Part shown: positions 47,580 to 55,690 of the stretch, one piece after another
Layout: each line of letters starts with the position of its first letter
How positions within the stretch are numbered: position 1 is the first letter of the stretch
Assembly (NCBI RefSeq): GCF_000299355.1
Contig: NC_018664.1
Coordinates: 591,115 to 655,114 of the forward strand
Direction: 5' to 3'
DNA length: 64,000 nt
Source of the DNA: Gottschalkia acidurici 9a
GTDB lineage: Bacteria; Bacillota; Clostridia; Tissierellales; Gottschalkiaceae
Notes under the pieces: model-generated
Databases searched by the model: none
Seen by the model: only the letters and a program-made list of their open reading frames with translations
What the model was told of the DNA's origin: nothing
Position numbers and translations under genes: made by a program

Positions 47580-47645
47580 CTCCCTTTATAGTAGACAAAT
47601 TTGAAAATAAAAATCTAACACTATAAGGGGAGTTATTTTATGTTA
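47580..47645 (+). terminator. Terminator after holin-like gene
   Basis: CTCCCTTTATAGT pairs with ACTATAAGGGGAG across a 27-base loop, then TTATTTTA. The loop is long, so strength is uncertain. Confidence 0.55.
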
Positions 47646-47707
47646 TATAATAATTATTACTTTATGATAATATATATATAGATAAAAAAATAAAAGGGTG
47701 ATAAATA

Positions 47708-48298
47708 TTGAAATTTATAATAGCAAGGCATGCAGAAACAGAGGCAAATGCAAACCGTATATTTAGTGGATGGACAGATTATCCTCTTACTGAAAAGGGA
47801 ATAAAGCAGGCAAAGCGATTGGGATATATGCTTAAAAAAAATTATAACATAGATAAACTATACTCGAGTCCACTAGACAGGGCTTTAAAAACAGCTAATA
47901 TAGTTTCTAAGTCTATAGAAAGAGAGATAATAGTTACAGATAATCTAAAGGAAGTAAACTTTGGAATATTCGAAGGAAAGACAGGAGAGGAAATACAAGC
48001 TGAGCATGGAGAACACTGGGATTCATGGCATAAAGATTATGTTAACTTTAGACTACCTCAAGGAGAGAATTTGATAGATTTACTTGATAGAATAAGGCCC
48101 CTTATAGATAATCTTAAGCAAGGAGATAAAGACTGTCTACTAGTTACTCATGCGGCGGTTATGCAAGTGGCAATAACATATTTACTAGATCTAGATTTAA
48201 AGAAGATGTGGAACTTTCAATGTAAGAATTGTTCATTTGTAGAAATCGAATATAGTAATAACTTTGCATTTATAAAGAGACTAAGTCCAGTAGATTAG
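47708..48298 (+). CDS. Histidine phosphatase, probable alpha-ribazole phosphatase (CobC-like)
   Basis: 196 residues of the histidine phosphatase superfamily. The phospho-accepting His is in IIARHAETEANANR near residue 8; LYSSPLDRALKTA near 56, the acid in KEVNFGIFEGKTGEEI near 86 and the second His in LLVTHAAVMQ near 146 complete the site. The length and the location ahead of cbiB-cobD-cobU-cobS favour alpha-ribazole-5'-phosphate phosphatase of cobalamin assembly over phosphoglycerate mutase. The start is a TTG behind AAAGGGTGATAAATA. A gene for a NuoE-like protein lies between it and the rest. Confidence 0.75.
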   Translation: MKFIIARHAETEANANRIFSGWTDYPLTEKGIKQAKRLGYMLKKNYNIDKLYSSPLDRALKTANIVSKSIEREIIVTDNLKEVNFGIFEGKTGEEIQAEHGEHWDSWHKDYVNFRLPQGENLIDLLDRIRPLIDNLKQGDKDCLLVTHAAVMQVAITYLLDLDLKKMWNFQCKNCSFVEIEYSNNFAFIKRLSPVD

Positions 48299-48358
48299 GA
48301 TAATAATATACATATAGATTAAATTAACTAAAATACGTTATTACTTTGAGGTGAAAAA

Positions 48359-48832
48359 ATGTGTCATAGAAAGTTAGCAAAAAAACGTAAAGAATTTGAT
48401 ACTTATATAGACAGTATTGAGGATAAGGAAGACTATTTAGCTATAACTATTAAAGCTCAACAAATATTTGGATGTTTGTCTAAAGAGGTTCAAAACTATA
48501 TTTGTGAAAAATTAGATATTCCAGAAGCAAAAGTACGTGGAATAATAAAGTATAATTCATTAAAAGAAGAGCCAAAAGGAAGGTTTCATATAAGCGTATG
48601 CTTAGGTACAACTTGTAAATTAAAAGGTGGACCAGAAATTCTTAGTGAGCTTGAAAACCTACTTAATATAAGGGAAGGGGAAATGACTAATGATGAAAGA
48701 TTCAGTATAGAAGCAACTAAATGTACTGGGGCATGTATAATTGCGCCTGTTATAAGCATAAACGGAAAAATGTACAGTGATATAAAAAAAGAAGATGTTA
48801 AGTATATAATTGATGAATATAGACGTTTATAA
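48359..48832 (+). CDS. NuoE-like 2Fe-2S thioredoxin-fold protein
   Basis: 157 residues, like the 24-kDa subunit of complex I or the small subunit of electron-bifurcating hydrogenases. An N-terminal helical part has AKVRGIIKYNS; the 2Fe-2S ligands are C-x4-C in VCLGTTCKLKG and C-x3-C in TKCTGACIIAP. Usually the next gene codes for a NuoF-like flavoprotein; none is here, so this is an orphan subunit. GAGGTGAAAAA precedes the ATG. The reason for its position between two cobalamin genes is unclear. Confidence 0.8.
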   Translation: MCHRKLAKKRKEFDTYIDSIEDKEDYLAITIKAQQIFGCLSKEVQNYICEKLDIPEAKVRGIIKYNSLKEEPKGRFHISVCLGTTCKLKGGPEILSELENLLNIREGEMTNDERFSIEATKCTGACIIAPVISINGKMYSDIKKEDVKYIIDEYRRL

Positions 48833-48912
48833 TATATTTAACAACTGTTTGAATACATAAACAGAAGAGTATAAAATTGTTTATGTATTTTGTACTTCAA
48901 GGAGGAATAGTC

Positions 48913-49749
48913 TTGACTAAAAATATAATGTTTCAAGGAACATCATCAAGTGCTGGAAAAAGTACATTAGTAACAGCATTATGTAGAATATTAAAAAATG
49001 AAGGTATAAATGTATCACCATTTAAATCTCAGAATATGACTAGAAATGCTGTGGACATAGGAGAAAATATTAAAATAGCAGGATCTCAAGTGGTTCAAGC
49101 GGAAGCTGCAAAGACAAAGCCATTACCTGAGATGAATCCAATATTATTAGTTCCGAATAGTGACACAGGAAGTAAAATCTTAGTGAATGGAATTGATTAC
49201 GGAAATACTAATGCATGGGAATACCATGAAACAAAGTCAAAGTTCAGAGAAATAGTAAAGCAGTCTTATAAATCACTAGAAGAACGATATGACATAGTAG
49301 TCATAGAAGGGGCTGGAAGTCCAGCAGAAATAAATTTAAGAGAAAATGATTTTGTAAATATGGGACTTGCAGAGATGGTAGATGCTCCGGTTATAATAGT
49401 TGGAGATATAGATAGAGGAGGGGTTTTTGCATCTATTTATGGAACTATAATGCTTATGAGTGAAAGTGAAAAGGACAGGATAAAAGGATTTATAATAAAT
49501 AAGTTTAGAGGAGATATAGAAATTCTAAAGCCTGGAATAAAAATGATAGAGGAAAAAGTAAATAAACCATGTTTAGGTGTTGTGCCATACTTCGAACTTA
49601 ATATAGAAGAAGAGGACAGCATAGTAGATGGTAAAAGAGGCGAAAGAATAGAAGATGACGAGTTAAGGGATAAGGAGTATGACAAACTAGCAGATATAAT
49701 AAGTAACAATATAGATATTAAAATGATAAAAGAAATAATAGGGATTTAG
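48913..49749 (+). CDS. cobQ: Cobyric acid synthase CobQ lacking the glutaminase domain
   Basis: 278 residues against about 490-510 for CobQ/CbiP, which amidates four side chains of adenosylcobyrinate. The N-terminal synthetase half is complete: GTSSSAGKSTLVTALCR, SPFKSQNMTRNA, VVIEGAGSPAEINLRENDFV, VGDIDRGGVFAS and FIINKFRGD. After CLGVVPYFELNIEEEDSI the entire type 1 glutamine amidotransferase domain is missing, yet the usual C-terminal tail (EYDKLADIISNNID) follows in frame. The loss is about 220 residues with the join near residue 245. Without it glutamine cannot be used; free ammonia might, or the protein may be dead. The start is a TTG behind AAGGAGGAATAGTC. Confidence 0.8.
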   Translation: MTKNIMFQGTSSSAGKSTLVTALCRILKNEGINVSPFKSQNMTRNAVDIGENIKIAGSQVVQAEAAKTKPLPEMNPILLVPNSDTGSKILVNGIDYGNTNAWEYHETKSKFREIVKQSYKSLEERYDIVVIEGAGSPAEINLRENDFVNMGLAEMVDAPVIIVGDIDRGGVFASIYGTIMLMSESEKDRIKGFIINKFRGDIEILKPGIKMIEEKVNKPCLGVVPYFELNIEEEDSIVDGKRGERIEDDELRDKEYDKLADIISNNIDIKMIKEIIGI

Positions 49750-49752
49750 ACT

Positions 49753-50718
49753 ATGAAATATATACTACTATTAATAATACCAGTACTACTAGATATGATA
49801 ATAGGAGATCCACCAAATTTTCCACATCCTATAAGATATATAGGATGGATCATAAAAAAGTATGAAAACATAATTAGAAAATCTAATATAAATTTAAAAA
49901 TAGGTGGATTCCTTCTAACTGGATTAACACTAATAACAGTAACAGGAGTAATTACAGCTATACTTATGTTGGCGGAAAAAATAAGTCATAACTTAAACAT
50001 TGTAATCTCAATATACTTTTTATATACATCACTCGCGAGTAAATGCCTAGACGTAGAAACTAGAAAAGTATATAGAGCACTTTCAGAGGATGATATAAAT
50101 GAAAGTAGAAAAATGCTTTCATATCTAGTGGGTAGAGATACAACTAGTTTAAGTAAGGAAGAAGTTACAAGAGGGGCTGTTGAAACAGTAGCTGAAAATA
50201 CTATAGATGGTGTACTAGCTCCACTTATGTTTATAGGGGTGGGTATGTACTTTGATGCGCCAGTGCAATTTGCATTTTTATATAAATCTATAAATACCTT
50301 AGATTCTATGGTGGGATATATTAATGAAAAGTATAAAGATATAGGTTTTGCATCAGCAAAATTAGATGATATAGCTAACTATATACCAGCTAGACTAGGC
50401 AGTTTCCTAATGTTAATAGGAGGATCTCTATTAGGATACAATCTTAAAAATGGATTTAAAATATTAAAAAGAGATAATAGAAATCATAAGAGTCCTAATT
50501 GCGGATATCCTGAATCTGTAGTAGCTGGACTATTAAACATTCAATTAGGAGGAACAAATACTTATTTTGGAGAAAAAGTATACAAGCCTACTATTGGAGA
50601 CAAGAATAGTGAAATTGTCCCTAGCAATATAGTAGATACTATAAAAATAATGTATGCTTCTGAAATTATACTGGTTATACTAATCATGACTATACTGTCA
50701 CTAAAATTTACAATGTGA
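49753..50718 (+). CDS. cbiB: Adenosylcobinamide-phosphate synthase CbiB
   Basis: 321 residues, an integral membrane protein that joins adenosylcobyric acid to aminopropanol phosphate. Signatures are LDMIIGDPPNFPHPIRYIGW at the N-terminus, SRKMLSYLVGRDTTSLS near 118, VETVAENTIDGVLAPL near 143 and NYIPARLGSFLM near 210; several hydrophobic helices are apparent. It begins three bases after the cobQ stop with only a weak ribosome site and overlaps cobD upstream sequence at its end, so it is coupled in the operon. It uses the product of CobQ as substrate. Confidence 0.95.
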   Translation: MKYILLLIIPVLLDMIIGDPPNFPHPIRYIGWIIKKYENIIRKSNINLKIGGFLLTGLTLITVTGVITAILMLAEKISHNLNIVISIYFLYTSLASKCLDVETRKVYRALSEDDINESRKMLSYLVGRDTTSLSKEEVTRGAVETVAENTIDGVLAPLMFIGVGMYFDAPVQFAFLYKSINTLDSMVGYINEKYKDIGFASAKLDDIANYIPARLGSFLMLIGGSLLGYNLKNGFKILKRDNRNHKSPNCGYPESVVAGLLNIQLGGTNTYFGEKVYKPTIGDKNSEIVPSNIVDTIKIMYASEIILVILIMTILSLKFTM

Positions 50719-50732
50719 AAAGAGGAGATAAT

Positions 50733-51785
50733 GTGAATAAACATGGAGGTTATTTTGGAGAAAATAAAAACAAGATAATAGATTTTAGTGTTAATATAAA
50801 TCCCCTAGGAGTACCAAACAAATTAATAAATAGGCTTCAAGAAAGTTTAAAACATTTAGAAAGATATCCAGAGATAGATGGAGAATCTGGAAAGATAGAG
50901 CTATCAAGGAGACTAAATATAAATACTGAAAATATAATACTTGGAAATGGAGCTACTGAACTTATATATCTTTTTTCTAGAGCACTAAAGCCAAAAAAAG
51001 TAATGATAATAGAACCAACGTTTACAGAATATGAAAGAGCGTTTAAACTAAACGAAAGTGAAATATATCATTTTGAAACTCTAGAAAAAGAAAATTTTCA
51101 AATAAATATAGAGAGATTACTAGAAGAAATAGAAAAGATAAGACCAGATTTACTAGTAATGTGCAATCCAAACAATCCAACAGGAATATTCACAGAGGCA
51201 GAATCTATGATGAAAATTTTAAATAAGTTAAAAGAGATAAACTCGTATTTATTTATAGATGAGTCATTTATAGATTTTACAGATAAAAAGTCGTATATAT
51301 CATTTATAGAAAGTTATCCTACATTTATATTACGTTCAATGACTAAAACTTACGCTATACCAGGATTAAGGCTAGGATATGGGCTAGGAAATAAATCTCT
51401 TATAGAAAAGTTGAAAAAACAAAAAGAGCCATGGACTATAAATTCACTTGCCTTAGAAGCGATTCCTATTTTATTAGGGGATGAGAATTATTTTAGAAAA
51501 ACTAATGATTGGTATAAATTTGAGAAGAAATACTTAAAAGAAAATCTTGAAAAGATAGAAGATATAAAAACATATGAAAGTAATGGTAACTTTTTTTTAT
51601 GTAAGTTAAAAAAGTCAGATTCTAAAGTGATTAAGGAGTACTTATTAGATAAAAAAATATATATTAGAACTTGTGAAGATTTTTATGGTTTAAATCAAGA
51701 ATATTTAAGACTAGCTATAAGAACAAGAGAGGAAAATGAATTACTATTAAAAGAAATTAAATGTTTTTTTAAAAAAATCAAATAA
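50733..51785 (+). CDS. cobD: Threonine-phosphate decarboxylase CobD
   Basis: 350 residues of the PLP aminotransferase fold I family. It makes (R)-1-amino-2-propanol phosphate for the cobalamin nucleotide loop. HGGYFGENKNKIIDFSVNIN at the N-terminus is characteristic of CobD rather than histidinol-phosphate aminotransferase. MCNPNNPTGIF is near residue 145, LFIDESFIDF near 175, and the PLP Lys is in RSMTKTYAIPGLRLGY near 204. I chose the GTG at 50733 behind AGAGGAGATAAT; an earlier GTG at 50715 overlaps cbiB and lacks a site. It is located between cbiB and cobU as in other operons. Confidence 0.85.
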   Translation: MNKHGGYFGENKNKIIDFSVNINPLGVPNKLINRLQESLKHLERYPEIDGESGKIELSRRLNINTENIILGNGATELIYLFSRALKPKKVMIIEPTFTEYERAFKLNESEIYHFETLEKENFQINIERLLEEIEKIRPDLLVMCNPNNPTGIFTEAESMMKILNKLKEINSYLFIDESFIDFTDKKSYISFIESYPTFILRSMTKTYAIPGLRLGYGLGNKSLIEKLKKQKEPWTINSLALEAIPILLGDENYFRKTNDWYKFEKKYLKENLEKIEDIKTYESNGNFFLCKLKKSDSKVIKEYLLDKKIYIRTCEDFYGLNQEYLRLAIRTREENELLLKEIKCFFKKIK

Positions 51786-51847
51786 TATTTGTTTGATAGA
51801 TGACATATTTAGATAGTGTAAAGTATAATACATCAGAAGGTGAAAAA

Positions 51848-52408
51848 ATGAAAAACTTTATTTTAGTAACAGGTGGAGCTAGAAGTGGAAAGAGTACATT
51901 TGCCGAAAGCAAGGCTAAAGAGATAGGTAAAAGTATAGTTTATATAGCAACATCAATACCCTTTGATGAGGGGACTAAAGATAGAATAAAAAAACATAGA
52001 CAATCTAGACCAAATGATTGGGATACTATAGAAAAATATAAAGAGTTTAAAGAGATAGATAAACATGAGAGTTTTATAGACTCAGACTTAATATTATTAG
52101 ACTGTATGACTTTGATGGTTTCAAACCTAATGTTCGAGAACAATATAGATTACGATAACTGTGACTATAACGAGATAGATAAAATAGAGAAAAGTATATT
52201 TAGTGAGGTAGAAGAGCTTATATCAACTATGGAAAGACATAAAAAGAAGCTCATAATAGTTACTAATGAGGTAGGTATGGGAATAGTCCCATCATATAAA
52301 CTGGGATCTATATTTAGAGATATTGCAGGAAGAATAAATCAATATTTAGCAAGTATTGCGAGTGAAGTATATTTAACTGTATCAGGAATACCAATGAAAA
52401 TTAAGTGA
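51848..52408 (+). CDS. cobU: Adenosylcobinamide kinase/guanylyltransferase CobU
   Basis: 186 residues. It phosphorylates adenosylcobinamide and then adds GMP. The P-loop is VTGGARSGKSTFAE at the very N-terminus; YIATSIPFDEGTKDRIKKHR near 30 contains the region of the guanylylated His, and VTNEVGMGIVPSY near 140 with GRINQYLA are CobU signatures. I chose the ATG at 51848 behind GAAGGTGAAAAA; an upstream ATG at 51800 adds 16 residues ahead of the P-loop and has no site. The stop lies 8 bases before the cobS start. Confidence 0.9.
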   Translation: MKNFILVTGGARSGKSTFAESKAKEIGKSIVYIATSIPFDEGTKDRIKKHRQSRPNDWDTIEKYKEFKEIDKHESFIDSDLILLDCMTLMVSNLMFENNIDYDNCDYNEIDKIEKSIFSEVEELISTMERHKKKLIIVTNEVGMGIVPSYKLGSIFRDIAGRINQYLASIASEVYLTVSGIPMKIK

Positions 52409-52416
52409 GGTTTTGT

Positions 52417-53151
52417 ATGAAAAGTTTATTGCTTATGATAGTTTTTCTTACAAGGATACCAATAAGATATCCTTACGAATATAAAGATGAAGACTTTATA
52501 AAAGGAGTAAAGTTAATCCCTGTAATTGGGTTAATAGTAGGACTAGCTATTTTCACACCAACATTATTTAGAGGTTATCTAGATAAACCTATTATTATAA
52601 TACTAGTTTGGCTTACTTATATTTGGATAACAGGTGGGCTTCATATTGACGGACTCACAGATACTTTTGATGGTATATTTAGTAATAGAGATAAAGAGAG
52701 AATTTTAGAGATAATGAAAGATAGTAGAATAGGAACTTTCGGGGTCATCGGTTTACTATTTATTTTATTGTCTAATATAACTCTAAGCTACTATATAGAT
52801 TATAAGATATTAATACTAGCGCCTGTAGTTGGAAGACTGTCTTCTATAATAGCTTGTTCTTTAAGCAAATATGCTAGAAGTGAGATGGGTATGGGAACTA
52901 TTATAGTTGAGAATTGCAAGAGAAAAGAAGTGATATTTGCGATTACATTTACTCTATTAGTTTTTATAATATTAAAGCTAAAGTTATTAATGATAATACC
53001 AATTTTATTTACTCAAATTTTAGTTATATTCCTTACTAAATATATAAAGGGTAAAATAGGAGGTATGACAGGAGACACTATAGGATTTACTATAGAGGTA
53101 TCACAAACTATGTACTTATTTTTTACTTATTTTATCAGTAAAGTATTATAG
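52417..53151 (+). CDS. cobS: Adenosylcobinamide-GDP ribazoletransferase CobS
   Basis: 244 residues with about six membrane helices. It joins adenosylcobinamide-GDP to alpha-ribazole (phosphate) to complete the coenzyme. The active-site motif is GGLHIDGLTDTFDGIFS near residue 73, followed by MKDSRIGTFGVIGL near 98. GKIGGMTGDTIGFTIE near 210 carries the second conserved acidic site. I chose the ATG at 52417 (GAGGTTTTGT in front), not a GTG at 52405 overlapping cobU. The phosphoribosyltransferase CobT, normally in the same operon, is not in the window. Confidence 0.92.
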   Translation: MKSLLLMIVFLTRIPIRYPYEYKDEDFIKGVKLIPVIGLIVGLAIFTPTLFRGYLDKPIIIILVWLTYIWITGGLHIDGLTDTFDGIFSNRDKERILEIMKDSRIGTFGVIGLLFILLSNITLSYYIDYKILILAPVVGRLSSIIACSLSKYARSEMGMGTIIVENCKRKEVIFAITFTLLVFIILKLKLLMIIPILFTQILVIFLTKYIKGKIGGMTGDTIGFTIEVSQTMYLFFTYFISKVL

Positions 53152-53161
53152 TTATGTATCT

Positions 53162-53205
53162 TATGCATTGGTTGAAAGTTAAATTTAAACCAGTGCATTT
53201 TATAT
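53162..53205 (+). terminator. Terminator after the cobalamin operon
   Basis: ATGCATTGGTT pairs with AACCAGTGCAT, followed by TTTATATTT. Confidence 0.65.
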
Positions 53206-53284
53206 TTAAAGTGTTAATTTAATTAGCGATAGATATATTGGGTATAATTTAATTAATACTTTAAAAAAAAGGAGATAGATAACA

Positions 53285-54136
53285 ATGGGAGAGATAAGAA
53301 AGATAGATAGATATTTTAATGGAAATAAAGCTGAAGATGGAGCAGGGGTTAGCCTGTATCGTACATTTGGATATCATGAAATACCAGATTTTGATCCATT
53401 TTTAATGATGGACTTTTTCGACTCAGAAAACCCAGAAGACTATACAAAAGGGTTCCCTTGGCATCCCCATAGAGGTATAGAGACAGTAACATATCTTATA
53501 TCAGGTGAAATAGAGCATGAAGATAGTATCGGAAATAAAGGAACTATCTATGATGGTGACTGCCAGTGGATGACAGCAGGGTCAGGTATAATGCATCAAG
53601 AAATGCCAAAGGCATCACCGAAGATGTTAGGAATACAGCTATGGGTCAATTTACCTAAAAAAGATAAGATGACAGATCCAAAGTACAGAGATATCAGAAA
53701 AGAAATGATACCTGAGTATAAAGATGAAAATATGACTGTAAAAGTTTTAGCAGGAAAGTTTAAAGGAATAGAAGGGCCAATAGAAGGTATAGATGCAGAG
53801 CCAATATTTTTAGATGTAGAACTTGTACCAAATTCAGAGTTTGAGTTTCAATTAGATTCTAGTTTTAACGTGTTCACTTTTTTAGTAGGTGGTGAAGCTA
53901 ATTTCAACACTGATAAAGAAGAAATTGTAAGTCATCCTAAAGGTGTACTTTATAAAGAAGGAGACTATGTAAGAATAAATACAAAAGAAAATGGAGGAAG
54001 ATTTTTACTTATAGCTGGAAAGCCTCTTAATGAACCTATATCTTGGGGAGGGCCTATAGTTATGAATACAAAAGAAGAGCTAGATTTAGCCTTCAAAGAA
54101 ATAAGTGAGGGAAGCTTTATAAAAAAATCAGTTTAG
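53285..54136 (+). CDS. Pirin family protein
   Basis: 283 residues with the two cupin domains of pirin. The N-terminal metal site is WHPHRGIETVTYLISGEIEH with HQE in GIMHQEMPK near residue 100. FLLIAGKPLNEPISWGGPIV near the end is typical. Some bacterial pirins act as quercetin dioxygenases, others regulate enzymes; the role here is unknown. AAAGGAGATAGATAACA precedes the ATG. It overlaps the next gene (ornithine cyclodeaminase) by one base, suggesting linked expression. Confidence 0.9.
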   Translation: MGEIRKIDRYFNGNKAEDGAGVSLYRTFGYHEIPDFDPFLMMDFFDSENPEDYTKGFPWHPHRGIETVTYLISGEIEHEDSIGNKGTIYDGDCQWMTAGSGIMHQEMPKASPKMLGIQLWVNLPKKDKMTDPKYRDIRKEMIPEYKDENMTVKVLAGKFKGIEGPIEGIDAEPIFLDVELVPNSEFEFQLDSSFNVFTFLVGGEANFNTDKEEIVSHPKGVLYKEGDYVRINTKENGGRFLLIAGKPLNEPISWGGPIVMNTKEELDLAFKEISEGSFIKKSV

Positions 54137-55152
54137 TGAAAGGAATAGATTATAATGGAAATTATAGTTTTAAAAAAGGAAGATATAAAAAAGTATTTAC
54201 TATGAAAGATGCTATACAGTCTTGTAAAGATGCTTTAGAACTGTATTCAAGAGGAAAAAGCGACATACCTTTAAGAATTAATATAGACATACCTAATCAA
54301 GATGCACAGAGTCTTTATATGCCAGGGTATGCAGCTGATGCAAATGCATTGGGAGTAAAAATAATATCTGTTTATCCAAACAATATAAAAAAAGGAATAA
54401 GTACAGTACCTGCTACAATGGTTCTTTTAGATAATGAGACTGGAGAGGTATGCTCTCTGATAGATGGAACATATCTAACAAGAATAAGAACTGGTGCAGT
54501 AGCTGGAGCAGCTACAGATCTTTTATCTAGAAAAGATTCGAAGATTTTTAGTTTATTTGGTACTGGTGGACAGGCGGAAGAACAGCTTGAAGCAGTATTA
54601 ACGATTAGGGATATAGAAGAAGTTAGGGTTTATGATATTAATCCAGAAAATGCCGAGACATTTGTAAAAGCAATGAATGAAAAATTTGCGGATAAATTTA
54701 AGGTCAAAATAAATTCTGTTAAAAGTCCAGACGAAGCTGTGAAAGATGCAGATATAATAACTGCTGTTACTACGTCAAAAAAGCCAGTATTCGATGGTAA
54801 ACTTGTTAAGAAAGGTGCCCACATAAATGGAGTCGGATCATATACACCTGACATGCAGGAATTAGATGAATATATAATATGTAATGCTGACAAATTATAC
54901 GTAGATACAAGGGATGGTGCTTTAAACGAGAGTGGTGATTTAATAATACCAATAAGACAAAATAAGTTTTCTGAAGATAGAGTTACTGGGGAACTGGGAG
55001 AACTAATAATGGGTTCAATATCGTCTAGAGAAAATGAAGATGAAATCACATTATTCAAAACTGTTGGCAGTGGAGTGCTTGATATAGTTACAGCTAGACG
55101 TATATATGAAAGAGCCTTAAAAGAGAAAATTGGACAATTCGTAGAAATTTAA
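54136..55152 (+). CDS. Ornithine cyclodeaminase/mu-crystallin family protein
   Basis: 338 residues. Family members convert ornithine to proline with loss of ammonia, or reduce cyclic imines with NADH. Landmarks are MPGYAADANALGVKIISVYPNN near residue 65, the site Lys/Arg region ALIDGTYLTRIRTGAVAG-like LIDGTYLTRIRTGAVAGAAT near 112, the Rossmann SLFGTGGQAEEQ near 137 and INGVGSYTPDMQELD near 232. The GTG at 54136 has a one-base overlap with pirin and no clear ribosome site; the ATG at 54202 is the other option, but it would cut into the fold. A modA remnant begins six bases after the stop. Confidence 0.85.
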   Translation: MKGIDYNGNYSFKKGRYKKVFTMKDAIQSCKDALELYSRGKSDIPLRINIDIPNQDAQSLYMPGYAADANALGVKIISVYPNNIKKGISTVPATMVLLDNETGEVCSLIDGTYLTRIRTGAVAGAATDLLSRKDSKIFSLFGTGGQAEEQLEAVLTIRDIEEVRVYDINPENAETFVKAMNEKFADKFKVKINSVKSPDEAVKDADIITAVTTSKKPVFDGKLVKKGAHINGVGSYTPDMQELDEYIICNADKLYVDTRDGALNESGDLIIPIRQNKFSEDRVTGELGELIMGSISSRENEDEITLFKTVGSGVLDIVTARRIYERALKEKIGQFVEI

Positions 55153-55157
55153 ATTTA

Positions 55158-55470
55158 TGGGATAAGGAACAGCCAAATTTATTACTTACAGAAAACGTTA
55201 GATAGGTAATAAGTAGAATAAATAAGGGTGAAGCTGCGGCAGGAATAGTTTATGAATCAGATGTAGTTGAGGCAAGTAAAATAATAAGAAATTAAATTTT
55301 ATTATAATACAAACTTTTGATGGGGACTTACACAGTCCAATAATTTATCCAGCTGCTATTATAGTTTCTAGTAAAGATAAAGAAACAGTACAAAAATTAT
55401 TAGAATACCTACAGACAGACACAAGTAAGGCAATATATGAGAAGTATGGATTCATAGTGAAAGAATAAAT
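55158..55470 (+). pseudogene. Molybdate-binding protein ModA, C-terminal remnant
   Basis: Only the last third of a molybdate ABC transporter substrate-binding protein remains. In one frame: WDKEQPNLLLTENVR, then a TAG stop at 55203, then VISRINKGEAAAGIVYESDV up to a TAA near 55294. After a frame change it reads IIYPAAIIVSSKDKETVQKL and IYEKYGFIVKE to the stop at 55468. The GIVYESDV and YPAAIIVSSKDK segments are characteristic of ModA. No modB or modC is nearby. Confidence 0.75.
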
Positions 55471-55505
55471 AGAGGTTGTTAATGATCTCTATTTATTTTT
55501 ATTAA
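55466..55505 (+). terminator. Terminator at the end of the modA remnant
   Basis: AATAAATAGAG pairs with CTCTATTTATT, then TTTATT. The rest, 55506-55690, is spacer with no gene seen. Confidence 0.65.
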
Positions 55506-55690
55506 AATGAAAAGCTTGTGAATCGCCTTGTAAAAACATAGCTTATTCTCAATAGCACACTTCTTAAGATTGACTATTTTTATATATTTGATATACTAAC
55601 CATGAGTAAACTGTAAATTAGTCTAAAATATGGTTTTTATCTATTGCTTATCATTTAGTATTAAGTAAAAATCAAAAAGGGGAGTGTTAA

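Noticed and set aside
48833..48912. Possible cobalamin riboswitch ahead of cobQ
   Set aside because: Only a simple hairpin (AATACATAAAC...GTTTATGTATT) is present; no B12 box and too little room for the aptamer.
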